From positions 85,512 to 149,511 of the forward strand of contig NZ_VRKO01000015.1 in the NCBI RefSeq assembly GCF_012271765.1: DNA of 64,000 bases. The letters are read 5' to 3'. Of the stretch, positions 27,295 through 36,610 are shown in pieces. The notes beneath the pieces are model-generated. The model ran no database searches. It worked only from the letters and a program-made list of their open reading frames with translations, and was not told the origin of the DNA. A program made the translations under genes and the position numbers. The number at the start of each line of letters is the position of its first letter. The first letter of the stretch is position 1. The stretch is from Erwinia rhapontici (GTDB taxonomy: Bacteria; Pseudomonadota; Gammaproteobacteria; Enterobacterales; Enterobacteriaceae).

Positions 27295-28772
27295 GGTGTG
27301 ACTCCTTGTGCGGCGATCAGCGCCGTGAGTAGCTGCTGATAACGCTGGTATTTTTTCTGATACAACGCATGACGTTGTGCGTCCGGCTGATAGCTGACGA
27401 TGGCGGGTGCCAGTGCCTGCTGCGCCTGTTGCAGGGAGGTCCAGGCTCCGGTACCCGTCATCGCCGCCAGCGCCGCCCCCAGGCAGCCGCTTTCTTCAAT
27501 CTGTGGGATCTCGACGGGCAGCCCGCTGGCATCGGCAAACATCTGCATCCACTCAGCGGAACGCGTTGGCCCGCCGCTCAGGCGCAGGGCGCTGACCTGC
27601 GGGAAGCGGGTAAGAATGCGGTTGAGATGGGTGAGGTGCGAGAACACCACGCCCTCGTAGATCGCCTGCACCAGGTGGCCGCGCTGATGGCCTGCCTGCA
27701 AACCAAAGAAGCTGCCGTGCAGGTCGGCCCCGGCGTTGCAGCCGTAAAGGAACGGCAGGAACAACAGCGAGCTTTGTGCCGGGGGCAGAGCGGCGACCCA
27801 CTGATTCAGCTGTGCATAGTCGTCAATCCCCCACTGCTGGCAGAACCACTCCAGATTGGCCGCCGAGGTCGGGCTGGCTTCGTGAATGATGTACTGCCCC
27901 TCAATGGCGTAGCGCCCGTACACGAACGGATGGCCACTTTCATCGCTGATGCGGTCGGTAATGCCGCTGGTGACCGACCAGGTGCCCATCACCGCGTTCA
28001 GTCGGGTATCGTCATGCAGCCCGGCGCACAGCGCGGCAGACACCACATCAAACAACCCGCCGACCACAGGCGTACCTGCACGCAGCCCGCACAATGCTGC
28101 GGCTTCCGCTGTCACCTCTCCGGCGATGGCCGTCGGGCCGACAATTGGAGGCAGGGCAGGCAGAATATCGCCGAGGCCGAGGGTGTCCGCCAGGGCGGCA
28201 GACCAGTCACCTTTCTCCATATCGTAGAGATTGGATTCAGAAATATTGGTCTCTTCGCAGGCCAGTTTTCCGGTCAGGCAATAGCGCAGATAGTCATGGG
28301 CCATCAGCACGCTGCCAATGGCCGCATAGCGCTGCGGCTCATGCTCTTTTAACCAGCGCAGCAGCGACACCGGGTGCCCGGTCCACAGCGTTTGCCGCGT
28401 CACCGGGTAGAGCGTCTGCGGCATCCCTTCGCGCTGCCACTGTTGCACCAGCGCCAGCGCCCGGCGATCGGACGAGAGGATGCCGTTGCCCAGCGGTTGC
28501 TGCTGTTTATCCAGCAAAAACAGCCCCTTACCCTGCGCGGAAATGCCCACGCCTGCCACCTGAGTAGCCTCCAGCCCGCTGTTTTGCAGCACCTCAGCAA
28601 TCACGCGGGCAGCCTGCTGCCACAGCAGCGGCATATCGCGTTCTGCACGCCCCGGCTCCGGCACCAGCACTGGCAGAGTCTGCCGTGCCACCGCGCGTTC
28701 ACGTCCTTCAGCGTCATACAATCCGGCCTTAATGAAGGTGCCGCCGCAGTCCAGCCCTAACCAGTAGTTCAT
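27291..28772 (-). CDS. lyxK: L-xylulose/3-keto-L-gulonate kinase
   Basis: This is a 493-residue FGGY-family carbohydrate kinase that phosphorylates 3-keto-L-gulonate or L-xylulose with ATP. The N-terminal phosphate loop GLDCGGTFIKAGLYD and the C-terminal RLSGGPTRSAEWMQMFAD are intact. The start at 28772 (MNYWLGLDCGG) matches E. coli LyxK; the 9-residue-longer frame was rejected. It overlaps the transporter gene before it and the decarboxylase after it by 4 bp each, so translation is tightly coupled. It corresponds to YiaP of Klebsiella. Confidence 0.93.
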   Translation of the reverse strand: MNYWLGLDCGGTFIKAGLYDAEGRERAVARQTLPVLVPEPGRAERDMPLLWQQAARVIAEVLQNSGLEATQVAGVGISAQGKGLFLLDKQQQPLGNGILSSDRRALALVQQWQREGMPQTLYPVTRQTLWTGHPVSLLRWLKEHEPQRYAAIGSVLMAHDYLRYCLTGKLACEETNISESNLYDMEKGDWSAALADTLGLGDILPALPPIVGPTAIAGEVTAEAAALCGLRAGTPVVGGLFDVVSAALCAGLHDDTRLNAVMGTWSVTSGITDRISDESGHPFVYGRYAIEGQYIIHEASPTSAANLEWFCQQWGIDDYAQLNQWVAALPPAQSSLLFLPFLYGCNAGADLHGSFFGLQAGHQRGHLVQAIYEGVVFSHLTHLNRILTRFPQVSALRLSGGPTRSAEWMQMFADASGLPVEIPQIEESGCLGAALAAMTGTGAWTSLQQAQQALAPAIVSYQPDAQRHALYQKKYQRYQQLLTALIAAQGVTP

Positions 28773-30064
28773 GCGGCCTCCCTGTTTTGTGCATCGCAAC
28801 GCGCAGGCAGCGTCAGCGCCAGCAGCGAGGCAATCGTCAGTGAGATTGCCAGGCTGTAAACCCCGGCATCTTTGCTGTAAGCGACAATCAGCACGCCGAC
28901 CATATAAGGACCACAGAAGCCGCCGAGGTTACCCAGCGCGTTAATCACGCCGCGCGCACCGCCTGCCACTTCGGCATTAAACAGGCGGGGAGGGATACTC
29001 CAGAACACCCCTGCTGCCGACTGAATAAAGAACCCGCAGCCGCACAGCGCGGCGTACGACCACCAGATATGAGATTTCAGCAGGACTGACAGCGCCATGC
29101 AGAGGGCAAACCCGGCCAGCGGCAGGGCGACGAACAGCTTGCGCCGCCCGGTAGCATCGGACAGCGATGAGAACAGGAACATACCGAAGATCGCCCCGAC
29201 ATAGGGAAGGATCGCCAGAAAACCGACCTGCTCCAGGTTACCGTTGGTCAGCCCTTTCAGGATGGTGGGTAGCCACAGCGTGTAACCGTAGATCCCGGTC
29301 TGGTAGAAGAAATTCACCATGATCAGTCGCCACATCACCGGCTCTTTCATCACCTGGCGTAGCGAGGCTTTACGGGTGTTTTTGCCTTTGATCAGCAGCT
29401 GTTCGTCGTGCAGGGTTTTGATCAGATACTGTTTTTCAGCGGGCGAGATCCACTTCGCCTCTTGCGGGCGGTTGCTGATGGTGAAATGCCACAGCCCCAT
29501 GACAAACAGCGACAGCACGCCTTCCACAAAGAACAGCATGCGCCAGTCCCAGGCGGTAATGATCCAGCCGGAAAGTGGGGCGGTGAGGATCCCGGCGATC
29601 GGCACAAACATGATCACAATGGCGTTGGCACGGCCGCGTTCGGCATCGGGGAACCAGTTGCCGATCATGGTCAGCACCACCGGCAACATCCCACCTTCGG
29701 AAACCCCCAGCGCAAAGCGCAGCGCCAGCAGTTGATACTGATTCGTCGCCAGCCCGGTCAGCAGAGAGATCACCGCCCAGGCCAGCAGCGACCAGCCAAT
29801 AAAGCGTTTACCGTTGCCGTAGACCGCCAGCTTTCCGCCGGGCACCTGCAAGAACAGGTAACCGATAAAGAAGATCCCCCCAGCCAGCCCGGCCATCGAG
29901 GCGCTGATGCCGAGGTCGGCGTCCATCCCGCCGGGCATGGCGAAGGCGATATTGACCCGGTCCATATAGGAAATAATGCAGGTGATCAGGATCGGTGGAA
30001 TGATCCGCAGCCAGCGCAGCGAAGGGATCCCTTCGCGTGAGATCGATGTGGAAGTCAGGCTCAT
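28769..30064 (-). CDS. MFS transporter, YiaX2-like
   Basis: This is a 431-residue major facilitator with about twelve membrane helices. It has features of the anion:cation symporter branch that imports sugar acids: ITCIISYMDRVNIAFAMPG in helix 1, and a loop with GVSEGGMLPVVLTMIGNWFP. In E. coli the same operon position is taken by the yiaMNO TRAP transporter; in Klebsiella it is the MFS gene yiaX2. This gene matches the Klebsiella arrangement. It probably imports 2,3-diketo-L-gulonate or a related acid. The substrate is inferred from the operon. Confidence 0.88.
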   Translation of the reverse strand: MSLTSTSISREGIPSLRWLRIIPPILITCIISYMDRVNIAFAMPGGMDADLGISASMAGLAGGIFFIGYLFLQVPGGKLAVYGNGKRFIGWSLLAWAVISLLTGLATNQYQLLALRFALGVSEGGMLPVVLTMIGNWFPDAERGRANAIVIMFVPIAGILTAPLSGWIITAWDWRMLFFVEGVLSLFVMGLWHFTISNRPQEAKWISPAEKQYLIKTLHDEQLLIKGKNTRKASLRQVMKEPVMWRLIMVNFFYQTGIYGYTLWLPTILKGLTNGNLEQVGFLAILPYVGAIFGMFLFSSLSDATGRRKLFVALPLAGFALCMALSVLLKSHIWWSYAALCGCGFFIQSAAGVFWSIPPRLFNAEVAGGARGVINALGNLGGFCGPYMVGVLIVAYSKDAGVYSLAISLTIASLLALTLPARCDAQNREAA

Positions 30065-30076
30065 AGTGATCCTCTT

Positions 30077-30547
30077 TTAGTCAGCGAGATCGGCCGTGGG
30101 GATCTTCACCACCACCTTGCGAATGGCTTCGGGAGCATTCACCGCACAGTTCGGACGGTGAATATCCTGCGGGAAGAACACCGCAAAATGGCCTGGCTGC
30201 ATCAGCACCAGGGTTTCATGTGGGGCATCCTGGTAAAAGATGATGTCGCGTTCGTCGTCATAGGGCTGGTGGATAGCGGGTTCACACTTCTCCGTTGCCA
30301 CGCCCATCAGCTCATTACCGGACACCAGGTACTGCACATCGATAAAACGGCGGTGCGCCTCAGGGTAGTTATCGCCGTGCGGAGCGGTGTGCAGATCCAG
30401 CACCTGTATCTGCCAGCCGGTGTGATCGTCCTGATAGCGCCCGGCTGCCATGCTGGCCAGATCGTGGCGGGCTAACCAGTCGATGGCGTGTGCAATCGTC
30501 GGCGGATAGTGGTGGGCATCGGTGTTGTTGATATGGCCAAAAATCAT
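30077..30547 (-). CDS. yiaL: YiaL/YhcH-family (DUF386) protein
   Basis: This is a 156-residue cupin-fold protein of the YhcH/YjgK/YiaL family. It shows RRFIDVQYLVSGNELMGVA and a metal-site pattern ending in FAVFFPQDIHRPNCAV. E. coli YiaL is 155 residues. The start at 30547 (MIFGHINNTDA) was chosen over an extension that overlaps yiaK. Its catalytic role is not settled; family members sit in sugar acid and sialic acid operons and may be anomerases or lactonase-like. It lies between yiaK and the transporter with 12-13 bp gaps. Confidence 0.9.
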   Translation of the reverse strand: MIFGHINNTDAHHYPPTIAHAIDWLARHDLASMAAGRYQDDHTGWQIQVLDLHTAPHGDNYPEAHRRFIDVQYLVSGNELMGVATEKCEPAIHQPYDDERDIIFYQDAPHETLVLMQPGHFAVFFPQDIHRPNCAVNAPEAIRKVVVKIPTADLAD

Positions 30548-30560
30548 GCGGTTTCCTCCC

Positions 30561-31559
30561 TTACAGTGCCTGGATGCGTGCCCAGACGCGTTCATCCACC
30601 GGAATGCCGAGGCGCTGGTTCTCAGCACGGATACCGGGGAATTTATGGCCAGGCAGACGGATGGCCTGCTGGCTATCGGCGCGCTCGGCTCCGGTGATGG
30701 ACTCGCGGATGCGTGCCAGCTTGCTGTCGCGGGTGGCGCCGTCGATCAGACGGTCGACGTCAATGGCGATAAACACCTGGGAGATACCGAATTCGTCGCC
30801 GTTGTCTTCGGTGACTTCGGTGACGGAGGCACCGTTGGAGAGCAGGGTGGCGACCATATCCAGTACGATGGACAGGGCGGAGCCTTTCCAGTAACCCATG
30901 GGTAAAATGCGGCGATTTTCTTCAATCGTGGCGGGATCGCGGGTGTATTCCCCGTCATTGTCAAAACCGCCGTCGACCGGCAGCGTTTTGCCCGCCAGGC
31001 GATTCACTTCCAGCATGCCGTAGGAGAACATCGACATCGACATATCGACCATGGTGATCGGTTCACCCGGCACGGCGACGATCAGCGGGTTGGTACCGAT
31101 GGCGCAGTTTTTTGCCCCCCACGGCGGCATCACCGCGATGGAGTTGGTCCAGCAGACGCCGATATAGCCTTTTTCCGCTGCCTGCCAGCCGTAGCTGCCG
31201 CCGCGCATCCAGTGGTTGGCATTACGCAGCGCCACCAGCCCAATACCGTGGTCGTCGGCCAGCGCAATGGCGCGATCCATCATGCTTTGGGCGGTGAGGT
31301 TACCAATGGCGCGGTGGGCATCCCACTGTTCGATAGCGCCCAGCGAGAGGATTTTTTCCGCTTCGGCGTGCGGCACGATGTGCCCGGCATCCAGCTGCTG
31401 GATAAAGCGGGGGAAACGATTCACCCCGTGGGAGTAAACGCCGTTCTCGCTGGTGTCGGCGAACAGGGTGGCGCAGCTTTCGGCTTTATCTGCCGCCACG
31501 CCGCGTGCCAGTAACACCCGCAGGAACTCTTGTTTCAACTGCTGATAGCTGATTCTCAT
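30561..31559 (-). CDS. yiaK: 2,3-diketo-L-gulonate reductase
   Basis: This is a 332-residue NAD(H)-dependent oxidoreductase of the malate/L-lactate dehydrogenase (LDH2) family, identical in length to E. coli YiaK/DlgD. It reduces 2,3-diketo-L-gulonate to 3-keto-L-gulonate. Conserved parts include [16 protein letters not shown], the cofactor loop [20 protein letters not shown], and [19 protein letters not shown]. It is first in the seven-gene operon. Upstream lie a YiaJ-like operator (31600-31612) and a CRP-like site (31706-31721). Confidence 0.95.
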   Translation of the reverse strand: MRISYQQLKQEFLRVLLARGVAADKAESCATLFADTSENGVYSHGVNRFPRFIQQLDAGHIVPHAEAEKILSLGAIEQWDAHRAIGNLTAQSMMDRAIALADDHGIGLVALRNANHWMRGGSYGWQAAEKGYIGVCWTNSIAVMPPWGAKNCAIGTNPLIVAVPGEPITMVDMSMSMFSYGMLEVNRLAGKTLPVDGGFDNDGEYTRDPATIEENRRILPMGYWKGSALSIVLDMVATLLSNGASVTEVTEDNGDEFGISQVFIAIDVDRLIDGATRDSKLARIRESITGAERADSQQAIRLPGHKFPGIRAENQRLGIPVDERVWARIQAL

Positions 31560-31590
31560 ACTGCTGTCTCTCCCCGGAGGTGGCTTTATT

Positions 31591-31612
31591 TCAATATGTG
31601 GAATATCGTTCC
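31591..31612. promoter_or_regulatory. YiaJ-like operator before yiaK
   Basis: GGAATATCGTTCC (31600-31612) is a 13-bp imperfect palindrome of IclR-family type, 40 bp upstream of yiaK. The wider stretch TTTCAATATG just before it is repeated exactly upstream of the ABC operon at 36611-36620. The conserved block spans about 30 bp. Confidence 0.65.
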
Positions 31613-31705
31613 AAATAAATCCTATGCGCCTGGTGGGAACAAGTCAAAGAAACGGAGTGGAATTTAATCGTTATAAAACAGTGAGATAAAAATATTGTTG
31701 GGTTA

Positions 31706-31721
31706 TGTGATCGCCAACACA
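31706..31721. promoter_or_regulatory. CRP-like site upstream of yiaK
   Basis: TGTGATCGCCAACACA matches the CRP consensus TGTGA-N6-TCACA at nine of ten defined positions. It lies about 147 bp upstream of the yiaK start, a sensible place for catabolite control of this pathway. Confidence 0.6.
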
Positions 31722-31748
31722 TTGGGTGAAATTGAGGCGTGGGGAAAC

Positions 31749-31921
31749 CGGGTCAGGCATGCCTGACCCCTACATATTAAAAAACCGCCGGCACCGTCAC
31801 CCCAGGGGCGAGGCACGCCTCGCCCATCCCGAACCGATCCCCGTCACCGTAGGGGCGAGGCACGCCTCGCCCGGCCCGAACCGATCCCCGTCACCGTAGG
31901 GGCGAGGCATGCCTCGCCCGG
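31749..31921. repeat. Tandem array of palindromic repeats, 47-bp period
   Basis: A variant palindrome, GGGTCAGGCATGCCTGACCC, comes first (about 31751-31770). Then follow three units with a 47-bp period (AGGGGCG at 31804, 31851, 31898) carrying GGGCGAGGCACGCCTCGCCC or the ATGC form. The linker CCCGAACCGATCCCCGTCAC is locus-specific. The array separates the 3' end of the SMP-30 gene from the yiaK promoter region. Confidence 0.88.
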
Positions 31922-31924
31922 CCG

Positions 31925-32770
31925 TTAACCGATGATCACCCGGTACAGCGAGGTGGTCGCAGTGATATACAGCTCGTTACCGTCCGGGCCGCCGAGGGTG
32001 CAGTTCGACACCCGTTCCGGCACGGGGATCTTGCCTCGCGTCTGGCCCAGGCTGTCGAAAATAATCACCCCATCGGCGCAGCTGCAATAAAGGTTGCCGC
32101 GGTTATCCACGCAGAAGCCATCCGGGAAACCGGGGGCGACCTCGGCAAACTGCCGCCCAGCGCCCAGCTCCCGTCCCTCGACCGGATAGACCCGCAGCTG
32201 ACGGCGGCCCAGCGTCGGGAAGTCGACGATGGACATATCCGCCACATACAACAGACGCTCGTCGGGCGAAAAGGCCAGCCCGTTGGGGCGTTGCAGATCG
32301 CTGGCGGCGATAGTCAGTTGTCCGCTGGCCGGGTCGAAGCAGTAGAGGTAACAGCCGATCACCTGGCTGTGCGCGTGATAACCCTCGTCGTCACTGACGA
32401 TGCCGTAAGGGGGATCGGTGAACCAGATCGTCCCGTCGGATCGCACCACCACGTCGTTCGGCGAGTTAAAGCGTTTACCCTCGACCTTCTCCACCAGCAG
32501 TGTGACGCTGCCATCATGCTCGGTACGGCTGATAGCACGGCGGCCATGCTCGCAGCTGACCACCCGGCCCTCATTATCGCGGGCGTTGCCGTTGGCATAG
32601 TGCGAGGGTGAACGCCAGAGACTCACCTCACCGCTACGCTGCCAGCGGAACATGCGGTTGCCTTTCACATCGCTGAACACCACGGCGTCCTGCTCTGGCA
32701 GCCACACCGGTCCCTCTGCCCATATCGCCGGGGAGCAGAGCGTTTCCAGCCTGAGATTATCGGTCTGCAT
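31925..32770 (-). CDS. SMP-30/gluconolactonase-family lactonase
   Basis: This is a 281-residue six-bladed beta-propeller hydrolase of the SMP-30/gluconolaconase family. It shows the metal-site stretches EGPVWLPEQDAVVFSDVKGN, FNSPNDVVVRSDGTIWFTDP, RPNGLAFSPDERLLYVAD and PDGFCVDNRGNLYCSC. Such enzymes open sugar-acid lactones using a divalent metal. It is last in an operon behind a sugar ABC importer, with a 10-bp gap. Next to the yia pathway it could open an ascorbate- or gulonate-type lactone to the straight-chain acid; the substrate is inferred. Confidence 0.9.
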   Translation of the reverse strand: MQTDNLRLETLCSPAIWAEGPVWLPEQDAVVFSDVKGNRMFRWQRSGEVSLWRSPSHYANGNARDNEGRVVSCEHGRRAISRTEHDGSVTLLVEKVEGKRFNSPNDVVVRSDGTIWFTDPPYGIVSDDEGYHAHSQVIGCYLYCFDPASGQLTIAASDLQRPNGLAFSPDERLLYVADMSIVDFPTLGRRQLRVYPVEGRELGAGRQFAEVAPGFPDGFCVDNRGNLYCSCADGVIIFDSLGQTRGKIPVPERVSNCTLGGPDGNELYITATTSLYRVIIG

Positions 32771-32780
32771 AACGCCTCCG

Positions 32781-33881
32781 TTACTTCACGCCCCAGATGG
32801 TTTTGTAGTGTCCCTGATAGTCGTTCTGCGGGTCGTAATGGTTCTGCGGACCGCCGTCACTGCCAATATTTTCTTTGGTGATCAGGTGCGCCGGGGTGAC
32901 GTAACCTGACGGCGGCTGCCCGGCAAAGGCGCGGTTAAACTCATCCAGCAGCTGCCAGCCGTGCAGTTTCAGCGGCTCGGCCACGGTGCCGATCTGGCTG
33001 TCACCGCTGCGGATACGCTGGAAGGCGGAGATTGAGCCGTCCCCGGCGGAGATATTAAACGGCGCATTTTTACCGCCTTTACCGGCGGTTTTCAGCGCCG
33101 GGGCCATAAAGTCAAAGTAGAGATCGTTGATTGCCAGCGCGTACTGGAACTTATCGCCGTACTTCTGCAACAGACTGAAGGTCATGGAGGGCATGCGGTT
33201 GGCGGTGTCGGCCAGCGGCGTATCGATAAACTCCACCACTTTACAGCCGCTGCACTTCTCAATTTCCTGCTTCATCGCATTGGCCTTATCCAGTGCGATT
33301 TGGTAGAGCGAATCGGTGAAGATCAGCACCTGTGCCTTGCCGCCGGACTGTACCACCGCATACTGCGCGGCGAGGCGGGCCACTTCGTTGGAGTCAGAAG
33401 TGATGTTGGCGACCACACCGTATTTAGCAATCGGCCCTGGCTGAGGTTCCGCGTGCCAGGCCATCAGCACGATTTTTTGCTGAAGGGCTTTTTTCAGCGG
33501 AATTTTGGCAACATTCGGATTCCAGCCGCCAATCACGATGCCGTCCGGGCGCTGAGCAATGGCCTGGTTCAGCGCGGCCAACTGGTCTTTTACCGAGCCG
33601 CCACCGTCGAGGGTTTCCAGCTTCCAGCCTGCGGCAGCGGCGGCTTCACTCAGCCCCTGCTGCACGCCCTGTACGCCGCCATTTTTCATATCCGAGGCGA
33701 TAAAAATCACCTTCTTATTCTTTTGCAGGACAGGCCCGGTGGTCGGGCCGTCCCACTCGGTGACGCTGGCCGTGGCTTTAGTAATGGCGGCGGTGGCCTG
33801 ATCGAGGTAGCTGTCGGCCCAGGCGGGCAGCGAACCTGCCAGCAGGGTGCCAAGGGTCAGAGCAAGAAGATGACGTTTCAT
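32781..33881 (-). CDS. Sugar ABC transporter periplasmic binding protein
   Basis: This is a 366-residue ribose-type (periplasmic-binding family 4) substrate-binding protein with a signal peptide (MKRHLLALTLGTLLAGSLPAWA). It has the usual two-lobe pattern: KKVIFIASDMKNGGVQGVQQ, then QLAALNQAIAQRPDGIVIGG, and a second lobe with QYALAINDLYFDFMAPALK. Two cysteines in KCSGCK could form a disulfide. It is encoded after its permease (4-bp overlap). The ligand is unknown; the neighbouring lactonase and yia genes suggest a sugar acid or lactone. Confidence 0.92.
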   Translation of the reverse strand: MKRHLLALTLGTLLAGSLPAWADSYLDQATAAITKATASVTEWDGPTTGPVLQKNKKVIFIASDMKNGGVQGVQQGLSEAAAAAGWKLETLDGGGSVKDQLAALNQAIAQRPDGIVIGGWNPNVAKIPLKKALQQKIVLMAWHAEPQPGPIAKYGVVANITSDSNEVARLAAQYAVVQSGGKAQVLIFTDSLYQIALDKANAMKQEIEKCSGCKVVEFIDTPLADTANRMPSMTFSLLQKYGDKFQYALAINDLYFDFMAPALKTAGKGGKNAPFNISAGDGSISAFQRIRSGDSQIGTVAEPLKLHGWQLLDEFNRAFAGQPPSGYVTPAHLITKENIGSDGGPQNHYDPQNDYQGHYKTIWGVK

Positions 33882-34978
33882 AGGGTACTCCCTGGAGTGA
33901 TGGTTTTCTGGTTATTGTCAGGAGTGGTAGCCGGGGTGCTTTGACTGCGCACCACGGCCTTTTGGTTCAGCATCCGGCGGCGCTGGGCGTAACCGGCGAG
34001 GGTAATGGAGAGCAGTAAAGTGGCACCGTTAAACAGCGGCTCTACCCAGAAATCGCCGCCGAACTGCTGGATACCGGCGATGCCGATCGCCAGGATAGCA
34101 ATCCCCACCACGGTGCCCCAGACGTTGACGCGGCCCGGACGGATGGTGGTGCTGCCGAGGAACGCGCCCACCAGGGCGGGCAGCAGGTAATCCATACCCA
34201 CGCTGGCCTGGCCGACACCCTGTTCAGCAGCGATCAGCACCCCGCTAAACCCGGTCAGTACGCTGGAGGCGATAAAGGCACCGATAGTAAATTTGTTGAC
34301 GGCAATGCCGTTGAGCCGTGCCGCAGCAGGGTTGCCGCCGACGGCATACATGCAGCGTCCGAGCGGGGTGTGTTCGGTGATCAGCCACAGGATGATGGCT
34401 ACCGCCAGCACGTAGAAGGCACCCACCGGAATACCGAAGATTTCGGTATGGTGCAGGGCGGTGAAGGCATCCGGCAGATCGCCGACAATCTGGCGGCCGC
34501 CGGAGTGCCACAGTGCCACGGCATACAGCACGGTGCCGGAACCGAGGGTGGCAACGAAGCTGTCGATATCGGCCAGCGCTACCAGAATGCCGTTCAGCAG
34601 CCCGTAGAGCGCGGAAATCGCCAGCACGGTCAGCACCGCCATCTGCCAGGAGAAGCCATATTCCACCTGTAAGGTGATGGCGAGGATATGCCACAGCACA
34701 ATACCAAAGCCGACGTTAAGGTCGATTTTTCCGACAATCATCGGGATGGTGGCCGCCAGTGCCAGCAGGGCGATTTTGGCTTTACTGGCGAGGATCGCCT
34801 GCAACGTCAGCATGCTGGCGAATGACGGCGAGAGCACGGAAAACAGCAGAGTAAGCAGGATGCACAGCAGTAGCAGACCGTAGCGGGTGACGATTTGCAT
34901 CGACCATGCAGCGGCACCATGCTCGCCAAGGCTGACCCGCTGTTCCAGCGCGGTCGATTTCACGGATGTTTTGGACAT
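33878..34978 (-). CDS. Sugar ABC transporter permease (RbsC-like)
   Basis: This is a 366-residue inner membrane protein of the BPD_transp_2 (ribose/xylose) family with about ten hydrophobic segments. The coupling helix region (ALWHSGG onwards and CMYAVGGNPAAARLNGI) carries the EAA-like loop of this family. The start at 34978 (MSKTSVKSTALEQ) follows GGAGAAG; a frame six codons longer was rejected. It lies between the ATPase (41-bp gap) and the binding protein (4-bp overlap). Confidence 0.92.
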   Translation of the reverse strand: MSKTSVKSTALEQRVSLGEHGAAAWSMQIVTRYGLLLLCILLTLLFSVLSPSFASMLTLQAILASKAKIALLALAATIPMIVGKIDLNVGFGIVLWHILAITLQVEYGFSWQMAVLTVLAISALYGLLNGILVALADIDSFVATLGSGTVLYAVALWHSGGRQIVGDLPDAFTALHHTEIFGIPVGAFYVLAVAIILWLITEHTPLGRCMYAVGGNPAAARLNGIAVNKFTIGAFIASSVLTGFSGVLIAAEQGVGQASVGMDYLLPALVGAFLGSTTIRPGRVNVWGTVVGIAILAIGIAGIQQFGGDFWVEPLFNGATLLLSITLAGYAQRRRMLNQKAVVRSQSTPATTPDNNQKTITPGSTL

Positions 34979-35019
34979 AACAGCTTCTCCTGCCACCTTC
35001 GAAGGGTGGCGTTGACAAT

Positions 35020-36546
35020 TCAGACGGTGGCGACAGGGGTTTCGTGACTGGCCGAAGCCAGTTCGAGCAGGTTGGCAAACGTGACCTGGTCATTTTTCAG
35101 TTCGCCGACCACCTGACCACGGTTAAACACCAGTGCGCGGTTGCAGATATGGGCGATCTCTTCAAAGTCATTGGAAATCACCAGCACCGCAATGCCGTCG
35201 GCCAGCGCTTTGTTCAGCAGGTGATAGATCTCTTCGCGTGCGCCGACATCGACGCCTGCGGTGGGGTCTTCGAGGATCAGCAGCGGGGCATTGAGGTGCA
35301 TCCAGCGTGCCATGACGACTTTTTGCTGGTTACCGCCGGAGAGGGCGCTGATATCCAGGTTGACGTCTTTCGGACGTACATCAAATAACTGCACTTTCCA
35401 CCAGCTGGCGCCGATTTCAGCCCGGCGACCGTAACGTGACAGCAGCGGGTGGCCGCTGGCACAGGGGTTAAGAAACAGGTTTTCACGCACGCTCATCGAC
35501 ATCACCAGGCTTTCTCCGGTGCGGTCGCCCGCCACCAGTGAGACACCCGCGGCCATGGCCTGCTGTGGTGACTGGGCGTGATAGTCTTTATCGCGAAACG
35601 TCATGGTGCCACCGCTGCGCTGGCGCAGGCCGAACAGCAGGCGGCCAATTTCTTCCTGTCCGGCACCGCGCAGCCCGGCCAGTGCCAGCATTTCACCGGG
35701 TTGCAGGCTGAAGGACACCGGGCCGACCTCATCAATGCGCAGCTGGTTGAGCGTCAGCACTGGAGGTTGCCCTTCAGGCAGCGCTTCGCGCTGATCGCCG
35801 TCGATGGCTTCCCCGACGATCATTTCGACGAGGTTGCGCAGGGTATATTGCGCCGTCATGCCGCCCGCCACGCGTTTGCCGTCGCGCATCACGCAGACGC
35901 GGTCGGCAATCTCAATCACTTCATCCAGGCGGTGGGTGACGTAAATCATCCCGACTTTTTTACTTTTCAGGCGGTTGATCACGCTGAACAGATGGCGCAC
36001 ATCGTTGGCGGGCAATGAGGCGGTGGGTTCATCCAGCACCAGCACTTCGGCATTGACCGCCACGGCGCGGGCAATCGCCAGCAGGGATTTCTCAGTGCGC
36101 GACAGCTCAAACACGCGGGCGTCCGGGTCCAGAGCGATGCCGACTTCATCCAGCGCAGCACGTGAACGTTCGCGCACCGCCCGCCAGTCAATCAACCCCA
36201 GACGACGGGTAAACCCCATCACCAGTGCCATATTTTCGGCAACCGTCATCCACTCAATCAGCCCGAGATCCTGATGGATAAAGGCGATGGGTTGCTGGCG
36301 GGCCGTTTTTAAACTGGCGGCAGAGGCGATACTGGCGTTTTGAAAGCGAATATCACCGCTGTCACGACCATAGACGCCCGCCAGCACTTTGATCAGGGTG
36401 GATTTTCCGGCACCGTTTTCCCCCAACAGGGCGACCACTTCGCCGGGGAAAACCTCCAGACTGACATCGTTGACGGCAATATTGCCACCGAACCGTTTGG
36501 TGATATGGCTCAGCGTAAGAACCGGTGTACCGGGTGTATGCTGCAT
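35020..36546 (-). CDS. Sugar ABC transporter ATP-binding protein (RbsA-like)
   Basis: This is a 508-residue double-ABC ATPase of the RbsA/XylG type. The first half has an intact Walker A (GENGAGKSTLIKVLAG) and Walker B (LVLDEPTASL) but a changed signature (FELSRTEKSLLAIARA). The second half has a decayed Walker A (GLRGAGQEEIGRLLFG) and a good signature (LSGGNQQKVVMARWM). That split is normal for this family. The start at 36546 follows AGGAGG; the 19-residue-longer frame has no family match. It is first in the four-gene importer/lactonase operon. Confidence 0.93.
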   Translation of the reverse strand: MQHTPGTPVLTLSHITKRFGGNIAVNDVSLEVFPGEVVALLGENGAGKSTLIKVLAGVYGRDSGDIRFQNASIASAASLKTARQQPIAFIHQDLGLIEWMTVAENMALVMGFTRRLGLIDWRAVRERSRAALDEVGIALDPDARVFELSRTEKSLLAIARAVAVNAEVLVLDEPTASLPANDVRHLFSVINRLKSKKVGMIYVTHRLDEVIEIADRVCVMRDGKRVAGGMTAQYTLRNLVEMIVGEAIDGDQREALPEGQPPVLTLNQLRIDEVGPVSFSLQPGEMLALAGLRGAGQEEIGRLLFGLRQRSGGTMTFRDKDYHAQSPQQAMAAGVSLVAGDRTGESLVMSMSVRENLFLNPCASGHPLLSRYGRRAEIGASWWKVQLFDVRPKDVNLDISALSGGNQQKVVMARWMHLNAPLLILEDPTAGVDVGAREEIYHLLNKALADGIAVLVISNDFEEIAHICNRALVFNRGQVVGELKNDQVTFANLLELASASHETPVATV

Positions 36547-36610
36547 TACAGCCTCCTGCAACTCCTGGTGAGCATCAACAGCGGCGACAGCAAGAAAAAA
36601 CACCGCAATA

